From positions 1 to 64,000 of the forward strand of contig JBEKIJ010000012.1 in assembly GCA_050011815.1 (NCBI GenBank): a stretch of 64,000 nt of DNA. Reading direction: 5' to 3'. Of this stretch, positions 17,210 to 25,386 are shown one piece after another; the stretch's first letter is position 1; every line of letters starts with the position of its first letter. Source of the stretch: Chersky-840 sp050011815. GTDB taxonomy: Bacteria > Actinomycetota > Acidimicrobiia > Acidimicrobiales > UBA8190. The translations under genes and the position numbers were made by a program. The notes below the pieces were generated by a model. The model was not told where the DNA came from, did not search any database, and saw only the letters and a program-made list of their open reading frames with translations.

Positions 17210-19034
17210 TGCTCACGGGGTCGAGGCCGGCGCGGGCCAGGTCCCGGCGGGCCCGATCGGCGAAGGCGGTGGCGTCCCGAGCGGCGTCGGCTTCGCTCCC
17301 ACCCCATTCCGGGGCGAGCAACTCGGCCACCGCCGGAGCCGCCTCGGCGGCGGCCAGGGCGCGCCGCAAGACGCTGCGGGTGCGTCGGGACAAGACGTCG
17401 TCGACGGTCATGGCCATCTCCTGGCGCACCGCCCACACCGCCTCGGCCCGCAGATGGGGGAGACCCGGGACGAGAGGCTCGAGGAGCTCGGGGCGTCCCG
17501 CGGCCAGCGCCAGCACGGCGGGGGTCTCACCCCCGTGCCGGCCGACCAGGGCCGCCAGGACGTCCTCGTCGACCCCGAGGCGTGCCGCGGCCCCCGGGGC
17601 GCGCAGCTCGGCGAGCCCCGACGAGCCCCGGATGGCGAGCCCCTTGGTCCGGCACCGGCGGGCCCCGGCCGGGGCGCGGTGGCCGAGACCCTTCACCACC
17701 ATGTCCACGGTGTCCTGCGCCATCCTCCGGTAGGTGGTGAGCTTGCCGCCGGTGACGGTGATCAGGCCGTGGCCCGACACCCGCACGGTGTGGCGCCGCG
17801 ACAGATCGGCGGTCCGGTCGCTCACGTGATGTCCCTGGGCCGGCGCGAGCAGGGGACGCAACCCGGCCCACACCGCGGTGACGTCCTGGCGGCTGATGGG
17901 GTCGGTGACGACACCGTTGGCGGCGTCCAACACGTAGTCGACGTCGCCGGGGAGACAGGCGGGATCGTCCAGGGGCCCGTCCCAATCGGTGTCGGTGGTG
18001 CCGAGGTAGACGTCGTCGCCGTCGGGCCACGGCACCACGAAGATCGACCGCCGGTCCTTGGGCACGGGAATGACCGCGGCGATGTCGGCGGGCAACTTGG
18101 ACCGCGACACGGTGACGTGGATCCCCTTGGCGGGGCGGATCGAATGGGGGTGCGAGGGCTCGTCCAGGGCGCGCACCTCGTCGGCCCACACGCCCGTGGC
18201 GTTCACCACGACGTGGGCCCGGATCTCGAACTCCGGCGCCCTGGCGCCCTGCTCACCGTCGAGGGTGGCGCCGGCGGGCCCCGACCCCGCCCCGGCCCTC
18301 CCGGGGACCGCCGGGCGCACCCGGGCCCCCCTCACCGCACCGGTGTCGTCGGTGACGAGGCCCACCACCTCGGTGTAGTTGGCCATCACCGCACCGTGGT
18401 CGAGCGCGGCGGTGCGGGCGATGGACAAGGTGAGCCGGGCGTCGTCGGCCCGGGCGTCGTAGTAGATGAACCCGGCCACGAGCCGGTCGGTGCGCAGGGT
18501 GGGGAGATGGGCGAGGGTCTCGGCCCGGCTGATCCGGCGGTGTCGCTTGCCGATCCGCAGCCCCCCGGTGATGTCGTAGAGGGTGAGGGCCGTGGCATAG
18601 GTCCGGGCCACCCCCTTGTTCACCAACCCGTCCTTGCCGAACAGCGGGATGAGGAACGGCAGCGGGGCCACGAGGTGGGGCGCGTTCTCGAGCAGCCGTT
18701 GCCGTTCGTGCAGCGCCTCGTAGACGAGCCGGAAGTCCCGTTGCTGGAGGTACCGCAGCCCCCCGTGCACCATCTTCGAGGACTTCGACGACGTCCCCGA
18801 GGCGAAGTCGTGGCGTTCGACCAGGGCGGTCCGCAGCCCCCGGGAGGCGGCGTCGAGGGCGACGCCGGCGCCGGTGATCCCCCCCCCGATCACGAGGACG
18901 TCGAAGGTCTCCTCCCCGAGCCGCCCCAGAGCCTCGGACCGGTCGAATCCGCCCCGCGCCGGGGGGACTGAGGCGCGGGCCGACGACACCTGCCCAGCCT
19001 GCCACAGCCTCCTCCCCGAACCCGGACGAGACAT
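17199..19034 (-). CDS. glpD: Glycerol-3-phosphate dehydrogenase (FAD-dependent, GlpD/GlpA type)
   Basis: The 611-residue protein begins its fold with FDVLVIGGGITGAGVALDAASRG (FAD loop at about residues 50-57), then FASGTSSKSSKMVHGGLRYL, the classical GlpD substrate-side motif. Further on are NATGVWADEVRAL, GIHVTVSRSKLP, the G-3-P region TDTDWDGPLDDP, and the C-terminal DAO_C domain with AVRQEMAMTVDDVLSRRTR. It oxidises sn-glycerol-3-phosphate to DHAP and passes electrons to the quinone pool at the membrane. ATG 19034 is preferred to the TTG at 19052. The gene is divergent from a PerR-like regulator, with a palindrome just upstream of the start. It heads an operon with the AGPS-like and kinase genes. 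Confidence 0.94.
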   Translation of the reverse strand: MSRPGSGRRLWQAGQVSSARASVPPARGGFDRSEALGRLGEETFDVLVIGGGITGAGVALDAASRGLRTALVERHDFASGTSSKSSKMVHGGLRYLQQRDFRLVYEALHERQRLLENAPHLVAPLPFLIPLFGKDGLVNKGVARTYATALTLYDITGGLRIGKRHRRISRAETLAHLPTLRTDRLVAGFIYYDARADDARLTLSIARTAALDHGAVMANYTEVVGLVTDDTGAVRGARVRPAVPGRAGAGSGPAGATLDGEQGARAPEFEIRAHVVVNATGVWADEVRALDEPSHPHSIRPAKGIHVTVSRSKLPADIAAVIPVPKDRRSIFVVPWPDGDDVYLGTTDTDWDGPLDDPACLPGDVDYVLDAANGVVTDPISRQDVTAVWAGLRPLLAPAQGHHVSDRTADLSRRHTVRVSGHGLITVTGGKLTTYRRMAQDTVDMVVKGLGHRAPAGARRCRTKGLAIRGSSGLAELRAPGAAARLGVDEDVLAALVGRHGGETPAVLALAAGRPELLEPLVPGLPHLRAEAVWAVRQEMAMTVDDVLSRRTRSVLRRALAAAEAAPAVAELLAPEWGGSEADAARDATAFADRARRDLARAGLDPVSTDA

Positions 19035-19084
19035 TTCGACAACGGTTGTCAAAAAACAATCGTTGGTGATACCGTGGCCGGGTC
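19035..19084. promoter_or_regulatory. Divergent promoter with palindromic operator candidate
   Basis: This 50-base AT-rich gap separates glpD (minus) from the PerR-like gene (plus). It holds GACAACGGTTGTC at 19038-19050, an inverted repeat with 6-base arms, and a related CAATCGTTG at 19057-19065; the two half-similar sites share CAA-N3-TTG. TACCGT at 19070-19075 is a likely -10 box for the regulator gene, 9 bases before its ATG. The sites are good candidates for binding by the adjacent Fur-family protein, which would then control itself and glpD. Confidence 0.6.
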
Positions 19085-19549
19085 ATGCGATCCCCCGAAG
19101 ACCTCACCGCCCTGTTCCGGGCCCAGGGTCGCAAGATCACCGCCCAGCGCCAGTGCATCTTCCGGGTGCTCCACGGCGACGTGACCCATCCCACCGCCGA
19201 GTCCATCCACGCCGAGGCCAAGGCCCAGATGGAGACCATCTCCCTCAAGACCGTCTACCAGACCCTCCACGAGCTCACCGCCATGGGAGAGATCGCCGCC
19301 CTCGACCTCGGGACGGGCGTGACCCGCTTCGATCCCAACGTGGACGGCGTCCATCACCATCTCGTGTGCCGCGGCTGCGGCAAGGTGCGCGACCTCCACG
19401 CCGACTTCAGCGACGTCACCGTGCCCGCCGGCGCCGACGAGGGTTTCGACGTGGGCGAGGCCGAGGTGGTCTTCCGGGGACGCTGTCGCGACTGCCGCCG
19501 GCTCCAAGGGACCTCACCGCCGCGGGTCCACGCCGGCGCCGACGCCTGA
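19085..19549 (+). CDS. Fur family transcriptional regulator, PerR-like
   Basis: The 154-residue Fur-family repressor has an N-terminal winged helix (residues 10-80, with ISLKTVYQTLHELTAMGEI) and a metal-binding dimer domain. Structural zinc cysteines are at 95, 98, 134 and 137. The regulatory site has H35, an aspartate at 83 in RFD, histidines at 90-92 and D103. The aspartate matches D85 of Bacillus PerR, the residue that allows peroxide sensing through iron, whereas Fur proteins often have glutamate there. The next genes are rubrerythrin and DUF3501, which fits a peroxide or iron response. The gene is probably leaderless and probably autoregulated through the palindrome upstream. Confidence 0.85.
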   Translation: MRSPEDLTALFRAQGRKITAQRQCIFRVLHGDVTHPTAESIHAEAKAQMETISLKTVYQTLHELTAMGEIAALDLGTGVTRFDPNVDGVHHHLVCRGCGKVRDLHADFSDVTVPAGADEGFDVGEAEVVFRGRCRDCRRLQGTSPPRVHAGADA

Positions 19550-19639
19550 GGGCGCCGCCCGCCTCCCACCACACCGCGCCACCGCATCACCGAGACGCCA
19601 CGTTCGAACAACCAACCGATGAAGGAGAAAGGGAACACC

Positions 19640-20059
<420 letters not shown>

Positions 20060-20073
20060 GGACGACGACGCGC

Positions 20074-20721
20074 ATGGCCGGCCCCACCAGGATGCTCACA
20101 CTCGACGACATCGCCGACCTCCGCGCCTACGAGCGCGACCGCGACGACTACCGCCGCCGGGTCATCGAGATCAAGCGACGCCGGCGCGTGGCGGTGGGCC
20201 CCATCGTGTCCCTCGTCTTCGAGAATCGCGAGACCATGCGCTCCCAGGTCCAGGAGATGGCCCGGGCCGAGCGCATGGTCTCCGACGACCAGATCCAGAA
20301 GGAGCTCGACATCTACAACACCCTCATCCCCGAGCCCGGCGAGCTCTCGGCCACGCTCTTCATCGAGCTCACGGGGGAGGAGGCCCTCAGGAACTGGCTG
20401 CCCCGCCTGGTGGGGATCGAGCACGCCGTCCTCCTCGAGCTGCCCGGGGAGGACCCCCGCCTCGAGGCGGCCGGGGTGCTCGACGGGCTGCCGGGGGGCG
20501 ATTTCGTGAGGGCCGTGCCCGAGGCCGCCCACGAGGAGGCCCTCACCCGGCCCGAGATCACCGCCTCGGTGCACTACATCCGCTTCGTCCTCGACCCCGC
20601 CCAGGTGGACCGGTTCGCGGCGGGCCCGGTGACCCTGGCCGTCGACCACCCCGAGTACCGGGAGCGCACCGTCTTGTCCGACGAGGTCCGGGCCGAGCTC
20701 CTCACCGACCTCGAACCCTGA
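20074..20721 (+). CDS. DUF3501 family protein
   Basis: A 215-residue soluble protein matching DUF3501. The N-terminal helical part has LTLDDIADLRAYERDRDDYRR and VSLVFENRETMRSQVQEM. The middle has ELDIYNTLIPEPGELSATLFIEL. The C-terminal half carries HYIRFVLDPAQVDRFA and HPEYRERTVLSDEVRAEL. The family has no assigned function; it commonly lies beside rubrerythrin and iron-sulfur proteins, as here, 14 bases after rubrerythrin and so probably in the same transcript. No metal motif stands out. A role in oxidative stress or iron handling is inferred only from neighbours. Confidence 0.85.
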   Translation: MAGPTRMLTLDDIADLRAYERDRDDYRRRVIEIKRRRRVAVGPIVSLVFENRETMRSQVQEMARAERMVSDDQIQKELDIYNTLIPEPGELSATLFIELTGEEALRNWLPRLVGIEHAVLLELPGEDPRLEAAGVLDGLPGGDFVRAVPEAAHEEALTRPEITASVHYIRFVLDPAQVDRFAAGPVTLAVDHPEYRERTVLSDEVRAELLTDLEP

Positions 20722-20970
20722 TCGACACCCTCCCACCTGCGACTTCGGGTCCGCCCCGGGGCCTCACCCCGTCGTGGCGGCGCCCGCCCGGCGGTTTCGG
20801 GGGCGGCCCGGGGTCGGGGTGTTCTTTACACGGTCGGGAGCGTGCGCCATACTTAATGTTCCGCTGTTTCCCTTTTGGGGGACCATTGTCCCTGGTCACC
20901 GGGTCATAGGCGGAAAACCCCACATAGAGTAAAATCGACAACACACAGAGTGCTTGAGGAAGTGACTCCA
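20722..20970. promoter_or_regulatory. Intergenic region upstream of whiB
   Basis: This gap of 249 bases turns AT-rich after 20820, unlike most of the window. It contains AT-rich steps such as CATACTTAATG near 20850 and GAGTAAAATCG near 20928, either of which could be a -10 box. GAGGAAGTG 8 bases before the ATG is a Shine-Dalgarno. Long leader regions are common before whiB genes. I see no clear operator. Confidence 0.45.
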
Positions 20971-21213
20971 ATGACCGCCCCCTCCGTCGCCACCTGGCGC
21001 AAGAGAGCCGCCTGTCAGGGCATCGACCCTGAGGTCTTCTACCCGGTCTCCGATGAGGAAGCCGAAGAGGCCAAGGTGATCTGCGCCGTATGCCCGGTCC
21101 GCCAGGCCTGCCTCGAGCACGCCCTGGCGAATCGCGAGCGCGAAGGCGTCTGGGGCGGGGCGACCGAGCGCGAGCGGCGCCGGATCCTGAGGCAGCGTCG
21201 CAAGTCGGCTTGA
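20971..21213 (+). CDS. WhiB family iron-sulfur transcription factor
   Basis: The 80-residue protein has the four WhiB cysteines at 15, 38, 41 and 47 (AACQG, then CAVCPVRQAC), which bind a 4Fe-4S cluster. The G-V-W-G-G turn is at 59-63, and a basic C-terminal helix RERRRILRQRRK binds DNA. WhiB proteins occur only in actinobacteria and their phages and act with the main sigma factor. By size and motif spacing it is near WhiB1/WhiB2, but I cannot assign a subgroup. ATG 20971 is chosen over the upstream in-frame start because of the Shine-Dalgarno and the normal WhiB length. Confidence 0.95.
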   Translation: MTAPSVATWRKRAACQGIDPEVFYPVSDEEAEEAKVICAVCPVRQACLEHALANREREGVWGGATERERRRILRQRRKSA

Positions 21214-21235
21214 CCTCCGGCCCTACGCTGCGGCC

Positions 21236-21703
21236 GTGACCGATCGCATCGCGTCGCGCTTGGCGGCACTGGGCCTGACCCTCCACGGTCCCCACCCACC
21301 CCATGACCCCCTCGACGCCGTGGTCGTCCACGGCGACGTGGCCCGGACGTCGGGTCAACTGCCGCGCATCGACGGCGTGCTCACCTGTGTGGGCACCCTC
21401 GGCGACGACGTCACGGTGGAGGAAGGGTCGATGGCGGCCGAGGTCTGCGCCCTCAACGCCCTGGCCGTCCTCGAGCACGCCCTCGGCACGCTCGACCGCG
21501 TGGCCCGCGTCCTCACCGTGACGGGATACGTGGCCTCGACCCCCACCTTCCACGACCAGCCCGCCGTGGTGGACGGCGCCAGCCGGTTGCTCCACCGCGT
21601 CTTCGGCGACGACGGCCGCCACACCCGCTCCGCCATCGGGGTGGCGGCCCTGCCCCGGGGAGGAGCGGTGGAGATCGAGGTCACCGTGGCGGTGCGCGGG
21701 TAG
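21236..21703 (+). CDS. RidA family protein (YjgF/YER057c/UK114)
   Basis: A 155-residue protein of the Rid fold: VVVHGDVARTSGQLPRIDG at the start, MAAEVCALNALAVLEHALGTLDRVARVLTVTGYVAS in the middle, and a terminal strand GGAVEIEVTVAVRG. RidA proteins are trimers that hydrolyse reactive enamine/imine intermediates of amino-acid breakdown. The RidA arginine is not obvious at its usual place near the end, so it may belong to a subgroup (Rid2-7 like) with another activity. The start is GTG 21236 with TACGCT at 21224-21229 only 6 bases before, so it is probably leaderless. It lies just before an acyl-CoA dehydrogenase. Confidence 0.85.
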   Translation: MTDRIASRLAALGLTLHGPHPPHDPLDAVVVHGDVARTSGQLPRIDGVLTCVGTLGDDVTVEEGSMAAEVCALNALAVLEHALGTLDRVARVLTVTGYVASTPTFHDQPAVVDGASRLLHRVFGDDGRHTRSAIGVAALPRGGAVEIEVTVAVRG

Positions 21704-21750
21704 GCGTCGCCAGCGCGGGTAGGCGTCTCCGGCGCCCGCAGGCGTAGCCT
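21694..21750 (+). repeat. Three 19-base tandem repeats between ridA-like and acyl-CoA dehydrogenase genes
   Basis: Units at 21694-21712 and 21713-21731 differ at only two positions, and a diverged third is at 21732-21750. The first covers the RidA stop codon. The third ends with TAGCCT, the likely -10 box of the next gene. Confidence 0.75.
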
Positions 21751-21757
21751 CCCGTCG

Positions 21758-22939
21758 GTGGATTTCGATCTCTCTCCCGAATTGTCGGACCTCCAAGCGA
21801 CGGTCCGGCGTCTGGCGCGCGACAAGGTCAAGCCCCGGGCCAGAGAGATCGACCGCACCGGCACCTATCCGACCGACATCTTCGAAGCCTTTCGCGACGC
21901 GGGTCTGCTCGGCCTGTGCATCCCCGAGGAGTACGGGGGATCGGGAGCGGGGATCCTGGGTCTCACCATCGCCATCGAGGAGGTGGCGAAGTACTCGAAC
22001 GCGGCGGCTCTCATGTTGCTGCTCACCCGCCTGCCCACGGGGCCCTTGCTGATCGCGGGGACCGAGGAGCAGAAGCACCGCTACCTGCCGGCCCTGGCGG
22101 CGGGGGACACGCGCGCCGCCTTCGGCCTGTCCGAGCCCCAAGCCGGCAGCGACGTGATGGGCATCCGCACGCGCGCCACCCCTGACCCCGAGTCCGGCCA
22201 CGAGGGGGGTTGGGTGCTCAAGGGCACCAAGTGTTGGATGTCGGGCGTGCGCGAGGCCGACTGGTACACGGTGTTCGCCAAGACCGGCGACCCGGCCAGC
22301 CGCGCCCATGACTCGGTTACCGCCTTCATCGTCGAACGATCCTGGCCGGGCGTGGACGTCGGTCGGACCGACCACAAGATGGGGGTGCGCGGCGTCGACA
22401 CCGGGGAGCTGCTCCTCGACGACGTGGCGGTGCCCGCCGGCAACGTCATCGGCGAGGTCGGCGGTTTCCGCCTGGCCATGTTGGGCCTCAACGCCATGCG
22501 GCCCGTCGTGGCGGCCCGGGGTATCGGGCTCGCCGAGGGCGCCCTCATGTACGCCACGGAGTACGTCCGCCAACGCGCCGCCTTCGGAAAGACGATCGCC
22601 GACTTCCAGGGCGTGCAGTGGGAGATCGCCAAGTGCGCGGTGGACCTCGAGGCGGCCCGGCTGCTCACCTACCGCGCCGCCTGGCTCGCCGATCAAGGGA
22701 AGTTCACCAAGGAGTGGGTGCCGATGCTCTCGGCCGCCAAGTACCACGCCACCGAGCTGGCCGTGCGGGCCTCGGGCCTGGCCGTCCAGCTGCTCGGAGC
22801 GGCGGGGTACATGGAGGACCACCCCACCGAGCAGTGGTACCGCGACGCCAAGCAATTGACGATCGTGGAAGGCACCAGCCAGGTCCAGTTGGGTCTGGTG
22901 GCGCGGGGTGTGCTCGATCACGACCTGTGGTGGGATTGA
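21758..22939 (+). CDS. Acyl-CoA dehydrogenase
   Basis: The 393-residue protein has the three ACAD domains: an N-terminal helical domain, a middle beta domain with AFGLSEPQAGSDVMGIRTRA and KCWMSG, and a C-terminal helical domain with RQRAAFGKTIADFQGVQWEIA and a final QLTIVEGTSQVQL. The glutamate in IVEGTS is the catalytic base position of short- and medium-chain enzymes. It introduces the alpha-beta double bond into an acyl-CoA and passes electrons to ETF. The start is GTG 21758, 7 bases after TAGCCT, so it is probably leaderless. Substrate chain length cannot be read. Confidence 0.93.
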   Translation: MDFDLSPELSDLQATVRRLARDKVKPRAREIDRTGTYPTDIFEAFRDAGLLGLCIPEEYGGSGAGILGLTIAIEEVAKYSNAAALMLLLTRLPTGPLLIAGTEEQKHRYLPALAAGDTRAAFGLSEPQAGSDVMGIRTRATPDPESGHEGGWVLKGTKCWMSGVREADWYTVFAKTGDPASRAHDSVTAFIVERSWPGVDVGRTDHKMGVRGVDTGELLLDDVAVPAGNVIGEVGGFRLAMLGLNAMRPVVAARGIGLAEGALMYATEYVRQRAAFGKTIADFQGVQWEIAKCAVDLEAARLLTYRAAWLADQGKFTKEWVPMLSAAKYHATELAVRASGLAVQLLGAAGYMEDHPTEQWYRDAKQLTIVEGTSQVQLGLVARGVLDHDLWWD

Positions 22940-22958
22940 CCCATCGTGCCCGACGCCC

Positions 22959-24104
22959 ATGACTGATCACCCCCGGTCCGGGGACGGTGCCGCCACCGCC
23001 ACCGCCACCACCACCACCACCGCCGCCGCCGCCGCCGGCGAGGCCGAGGACGCCTTCGCCGCGCTGGGGGGATGGCCCGGCGTGCTCGGCCGGCTCTTCG
23101 CCCACCACGACCTCAGCGCCGACGAAGCCGCTCTCGCCCTCGGTGAGGTGCTCGTCGGCGCGGCCACACCGGCGCAGATCGCCTCGTTCATCACCGCCCT
23201 GCGGATCAAGGGCGAGACCATCCACGAGATGACCGGCCTGGTCCGGGCCATGCTGGCCAACGCCGAGCACCTGCCTGTGCCCCGACCCGAGGACGTGGTC
23301 GACACCTGTGGCACGGGGGGCGACCGCAGCCTCTCGATCAACGTGTCCACCATGGCGGCGTTGGTGGTGGCGGGCGCGGGGGCCAGGGTGTGCAAGCACG
23401 GCGGCCGGGCCGCCACCTCGGCGGCGGGATCAGCCGATGTCCTCGAGACCCTGGGCGTGGTCATCGACCTCGGCCCCGCCGGCGTGGCCCGCTGCATCGA
23501 GGAGGCCGGGATCGGGTTCTGCTTCGCGCCCCGCTTCCATCCCGCCATGCGCTTCGCCATCCCGGTGCGGCGCGAGCTCGGGGTCCCCACCGTCTTCAAC
23601 TTCCTCGGCCCACTCGCCAACCCGGCGCGCGCCGGCCTCCAGGTCGTCGGCGTGAGCGATCCCGCCATGGCCGACAAGATGCTCGGCGTCCTGGTGGCGA
23701 ACGGGAGCCGGCGGGCCATGGTGGTCCACGGGGCCGACGGTCTCGACGAGCTCTCGACCACGGGTCCCTCCACCGTGCTCGAGGCCGGCCCCGCCGGCGA
23801 CATCCGTCGCTACACCGTCGACCCCACCGACCTCGGGTTGGCCATCGCCTCACTCGAGGAGTTGCGCGGTGGGGACGCCGAGACCAACGCCGAGGTGGTG
23901 CGGCGCGTCCTGGCGGGGGAGAAAGGCCCGCACCGCGACATCGCCGTGCTCAACGCGGCCGCCGCCCTGGTGGTCGCGGGCCTCAGCGCCGATCTGGCCG
24001 AAGGCGTCGAGCGCGCCGGTGCGGTCATCGACGAGGGGGCGGCCCGCCACGCGCTCGACCGACTGGTCCATACCTCACAGGACGCGGCGTCGACGTCGTC
24101 GTGA
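22959..24104 (+). CDS. trpD: Anthranilate phosphoribosyltransferase
   Basis: The 381-residue protein has the TrpD glycosyltransferase fold: helical N-domain, then DTCGTGGDRSLSINVST (PRPP loop), VCKHGGRAATSAAGSADVLE, GFCFAPRFHPAMR, RRELGVPTVFNFLGPLANP and VVHGADGLDELS. It transfers phosphoribose to anthranilate in tryptophan synthesis. Two oddities are visible. Residues about 11-28 are Ala/Thr repeats coded by a triplet microsatellite, so the true start may be later. The usual KHGN motif, whose asparagine touches anthranilate, reads KHGG. No other trp genes are nearby. TrpD is the best name; a paralogue with another substrate is possible. Confidence 0.88.
   Translation: MTDHPRSGDGAATATATTTTTAAAAAGEAEDAFAALGGWPGVLGRLFAHHDLSADEAALALGEVLVGAATPAQIASFITALRIKGETIHEMTGLVRAMLANAEHLPVPRPEDVVDTCGTGGDRSLSINVSTMAALVVAGAGARVCKHGGRAATSAAGSADVLETLGVVIDLGPAGVARCIEEAGIGFCFAPRFHPAMRFAIPVRRELGVPTVFNFLGPLANPARAGLQVVGVSDPAMADKMLGVLVANGSRRAMVVHGADGLDELSTTGPSTVLEAGPAGDIRRYTVDPTDLGLAIASLEELRGGDAETNAEVVRRVLAGEKGPHRDIAVLNAAAALVVAGLSADLAEGVERAGAVIDEGAARHALDRLVHTSQDAASTSS
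22989..23037 (+). repeat. Triplet microsatellite (GCC/ACC) in the trpD 5' end
   Basis: About 16 consecutive triplets of CGC/CAC type (read in frame as GCC and ACC) encode the Ala/Thr run near the TrpD N-terminus. Such tracts are prone to slippage, so the length may vary between strains. Confidence 0.9.
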
Positions 24105-24144
24105 CCTCGGCGCCACCCGCGGCGCTCGCCGTGTCGGCGCGCCG

Positions 24145-24426
24145 TCAGGAAGAGCCGAGATCCCAGATGGCCTCGAGGTCGTGGCGGCTGTAGGCCTTGA
24201 AGGCGACGAGCGTCGTCGTCGACTCGATCCCCGGGAGCGTGGCGATACGGCCGGTGACGACGTCGACGAGGTCGTCATGGTGGCGCACCCGGACGATGGC
24301 GATGAGATCGGCCACCCCGCCCGCCACCGAGAACACCTCGGTGATGCCCTCGGTGCCCGCGAGCTCCTCGCACAACGCCGCGATCCGAGAGGGCTCGGCG
24401 TCGATGAGCACAAAGGCGTGCAGCAC
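24145..24426 (-). CDS. Stand-alone Lrp/AsnC ligand-binding (RAM) domain protein
   Basis: A 93-residue protein covering only the regulator-of-amino-acid-metabolism fold of Lrp/AsnC proteins: LHAFVLIDAEP, then CEELAGTEGITEVFSVAGGVADLIAIVRV and LPGIESTTTLVAFKAYS. There is no helix-turn-helix. Lone RAM proteins form dimers or decamers that may bind amino acids and modulate full-length regulators. GTG 24426 is the start, because TAGGCT (24434-24439, minus strand) lies 7 bases upstream. The longer frame to 24510 has no family resemblance there. The gene is convergent with trpD, only 40 bases apart. Confidence 0.85.
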   Translation of the reverse strand: MLHAFVLIDAEPSRIAALCEELAGTEGITEVFSVAGGVADLIAIVRVRHHDDLVDVVTGRIATLPGIESTTTLVAFKAYSRHDLEAIWDLGSS

Positions 24427-24534
24427 AGGGCGGAGCCTACCTACCCCCGACCGGCGAGCCCTCGATGTCGCTGAAGAAGAAGGTGCACGTCGCGGTGGGC
24501 CGAGCAGCAAGAGATCGACCCGGCCTCGGCCGTC

Positions 24535-25311
24535 CTAGCCCACCTCCGACACGGGGGCGGGTCGGCGCGCGGGTGTCGCCACCAGGTCGACCAGGTCGCC
24601 GAGGACGAAGACGCCGTAGCCGGTGGCGCGCTCGATGAGGCCGTGGAGCAGATCGGCGGTGGCCCGGACGTCGTCGAGGGCCCGGTGCGAGGGGAGGTGC
24701 TCCAGGCGCAGCGCGGTGGCCAGGGTGCGGAGCTTGCAGTTGGGGACATCGGGTCGCACGAGCCGGCGCGCCAGGGCCAGGGTGTCGACGGTGGTGTTCC
24801 CCAGAGGCTCGTAGCCGTTGTCCCCGAGGGCGGCGTCGAGGAAGGCAAGGTCGAACCGGACGTTGTGGCCGACGATCACCGTGCCGCGCACGAACTCGAG
24901 CAACGACGGCAACAGGCTCGACACCGAGGGGGCGCCGACCACCATGTCGTCGGTGATCCCGGTGAGCAGCGAGATCAGCGGAGGGACGGGGCATCCGGGG
25001 TCCACCAGGGACTGGAACTCGCCGACGCATTCCCCGCCCCGGTACTTGGCCGCGGCGATCTCGGTGAGCGCCGCGGTGGCGGGCGAGCCGCCGGTGGTCT
25101 CCACGTCAACCACCGCGAAGCAGACGTCGAACAGAGGCGCTCCCAGATCAGCCCCGGTTCCTGTGGGCGCGCCGCCGTCGGGGTGGTCGTCGTGACAGAT
25201 GGCGACGAGCTCGGTGCCGGGGCCGAGCGAGGCCTGGCGCGCGGCGCGCCGTCCGGTGAGGCCGACCCACCGAGCCCAACGCGAGGAGGCGCCGATCGCC
25301 ACGAGGTGCAT
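24535..25311 (-). CDS. DnaQ-like 3'-5' exonuclease (polymerase III epsilon type)
   Basis: The 258-residue protein has the three DEDDh exonuclease motifs. Exo I is VVDVETTGGSPATAALTEI near residue 67, Exo II is VGHNVRFDLAFLDAAL, and Exo III is HRALDDVRATADLL with the histidine base. LLTGITDDMV is the typical family link. The first 60 residues are an extra basic segment of unknown role. Proteins like this act as proofreading or repair exonucleases; actinobacterial genomes have several, so this need not be the replicative proofreader. The start is ATG 25311 or GTG 25320. Confidence 0.88.
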   Translation of the reverse strand: MHLVAIGASSRWARWVGLTGRRAARQASLGPGTELVAICHDDHPDGGAPTGTGADLGAPLFDVCFAVVDVETTGGSPATAALTEIAAAKYRGGECVGEFQSLVDPGCPVPPLISLLTGITDDMVVGAPSVSSLLPSLLEFVRGTVIVGHNVRFDLAFLDAALGDNGYEPLGNTTVDTLALARRLVRPDVPNCKLRTLATALRLEHLPSHRALDDVRATADLLHGLIERATGYGVFVLGDLVDLVATPARRPAPVSEVG

Positions 25312-25386
25312 GGTAAGCACGAGGGTGTTCGCTGACGTGGACCGTGGCCGGCGGGAGGGTCATCGCAGAGCGGTAGCGTGGCCCCC

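Noticed and set aside
15798..18971. A 1057-codon open frame on the plus strand opposite the glycerol-phosphate operon
   Set aside because: It is the antisense shadow of three real genes in high-GC DNA. Its translation is Gly/His/Arg-rich with no recognisable domain.
20702..22960. A 752-codon minus-strand frame across whiB, ridA-like and acyl-CoA dehydrogenase genes
   Set aside because: It is antisense to three well-supported genes, has no domain of its own and no ribosome site.
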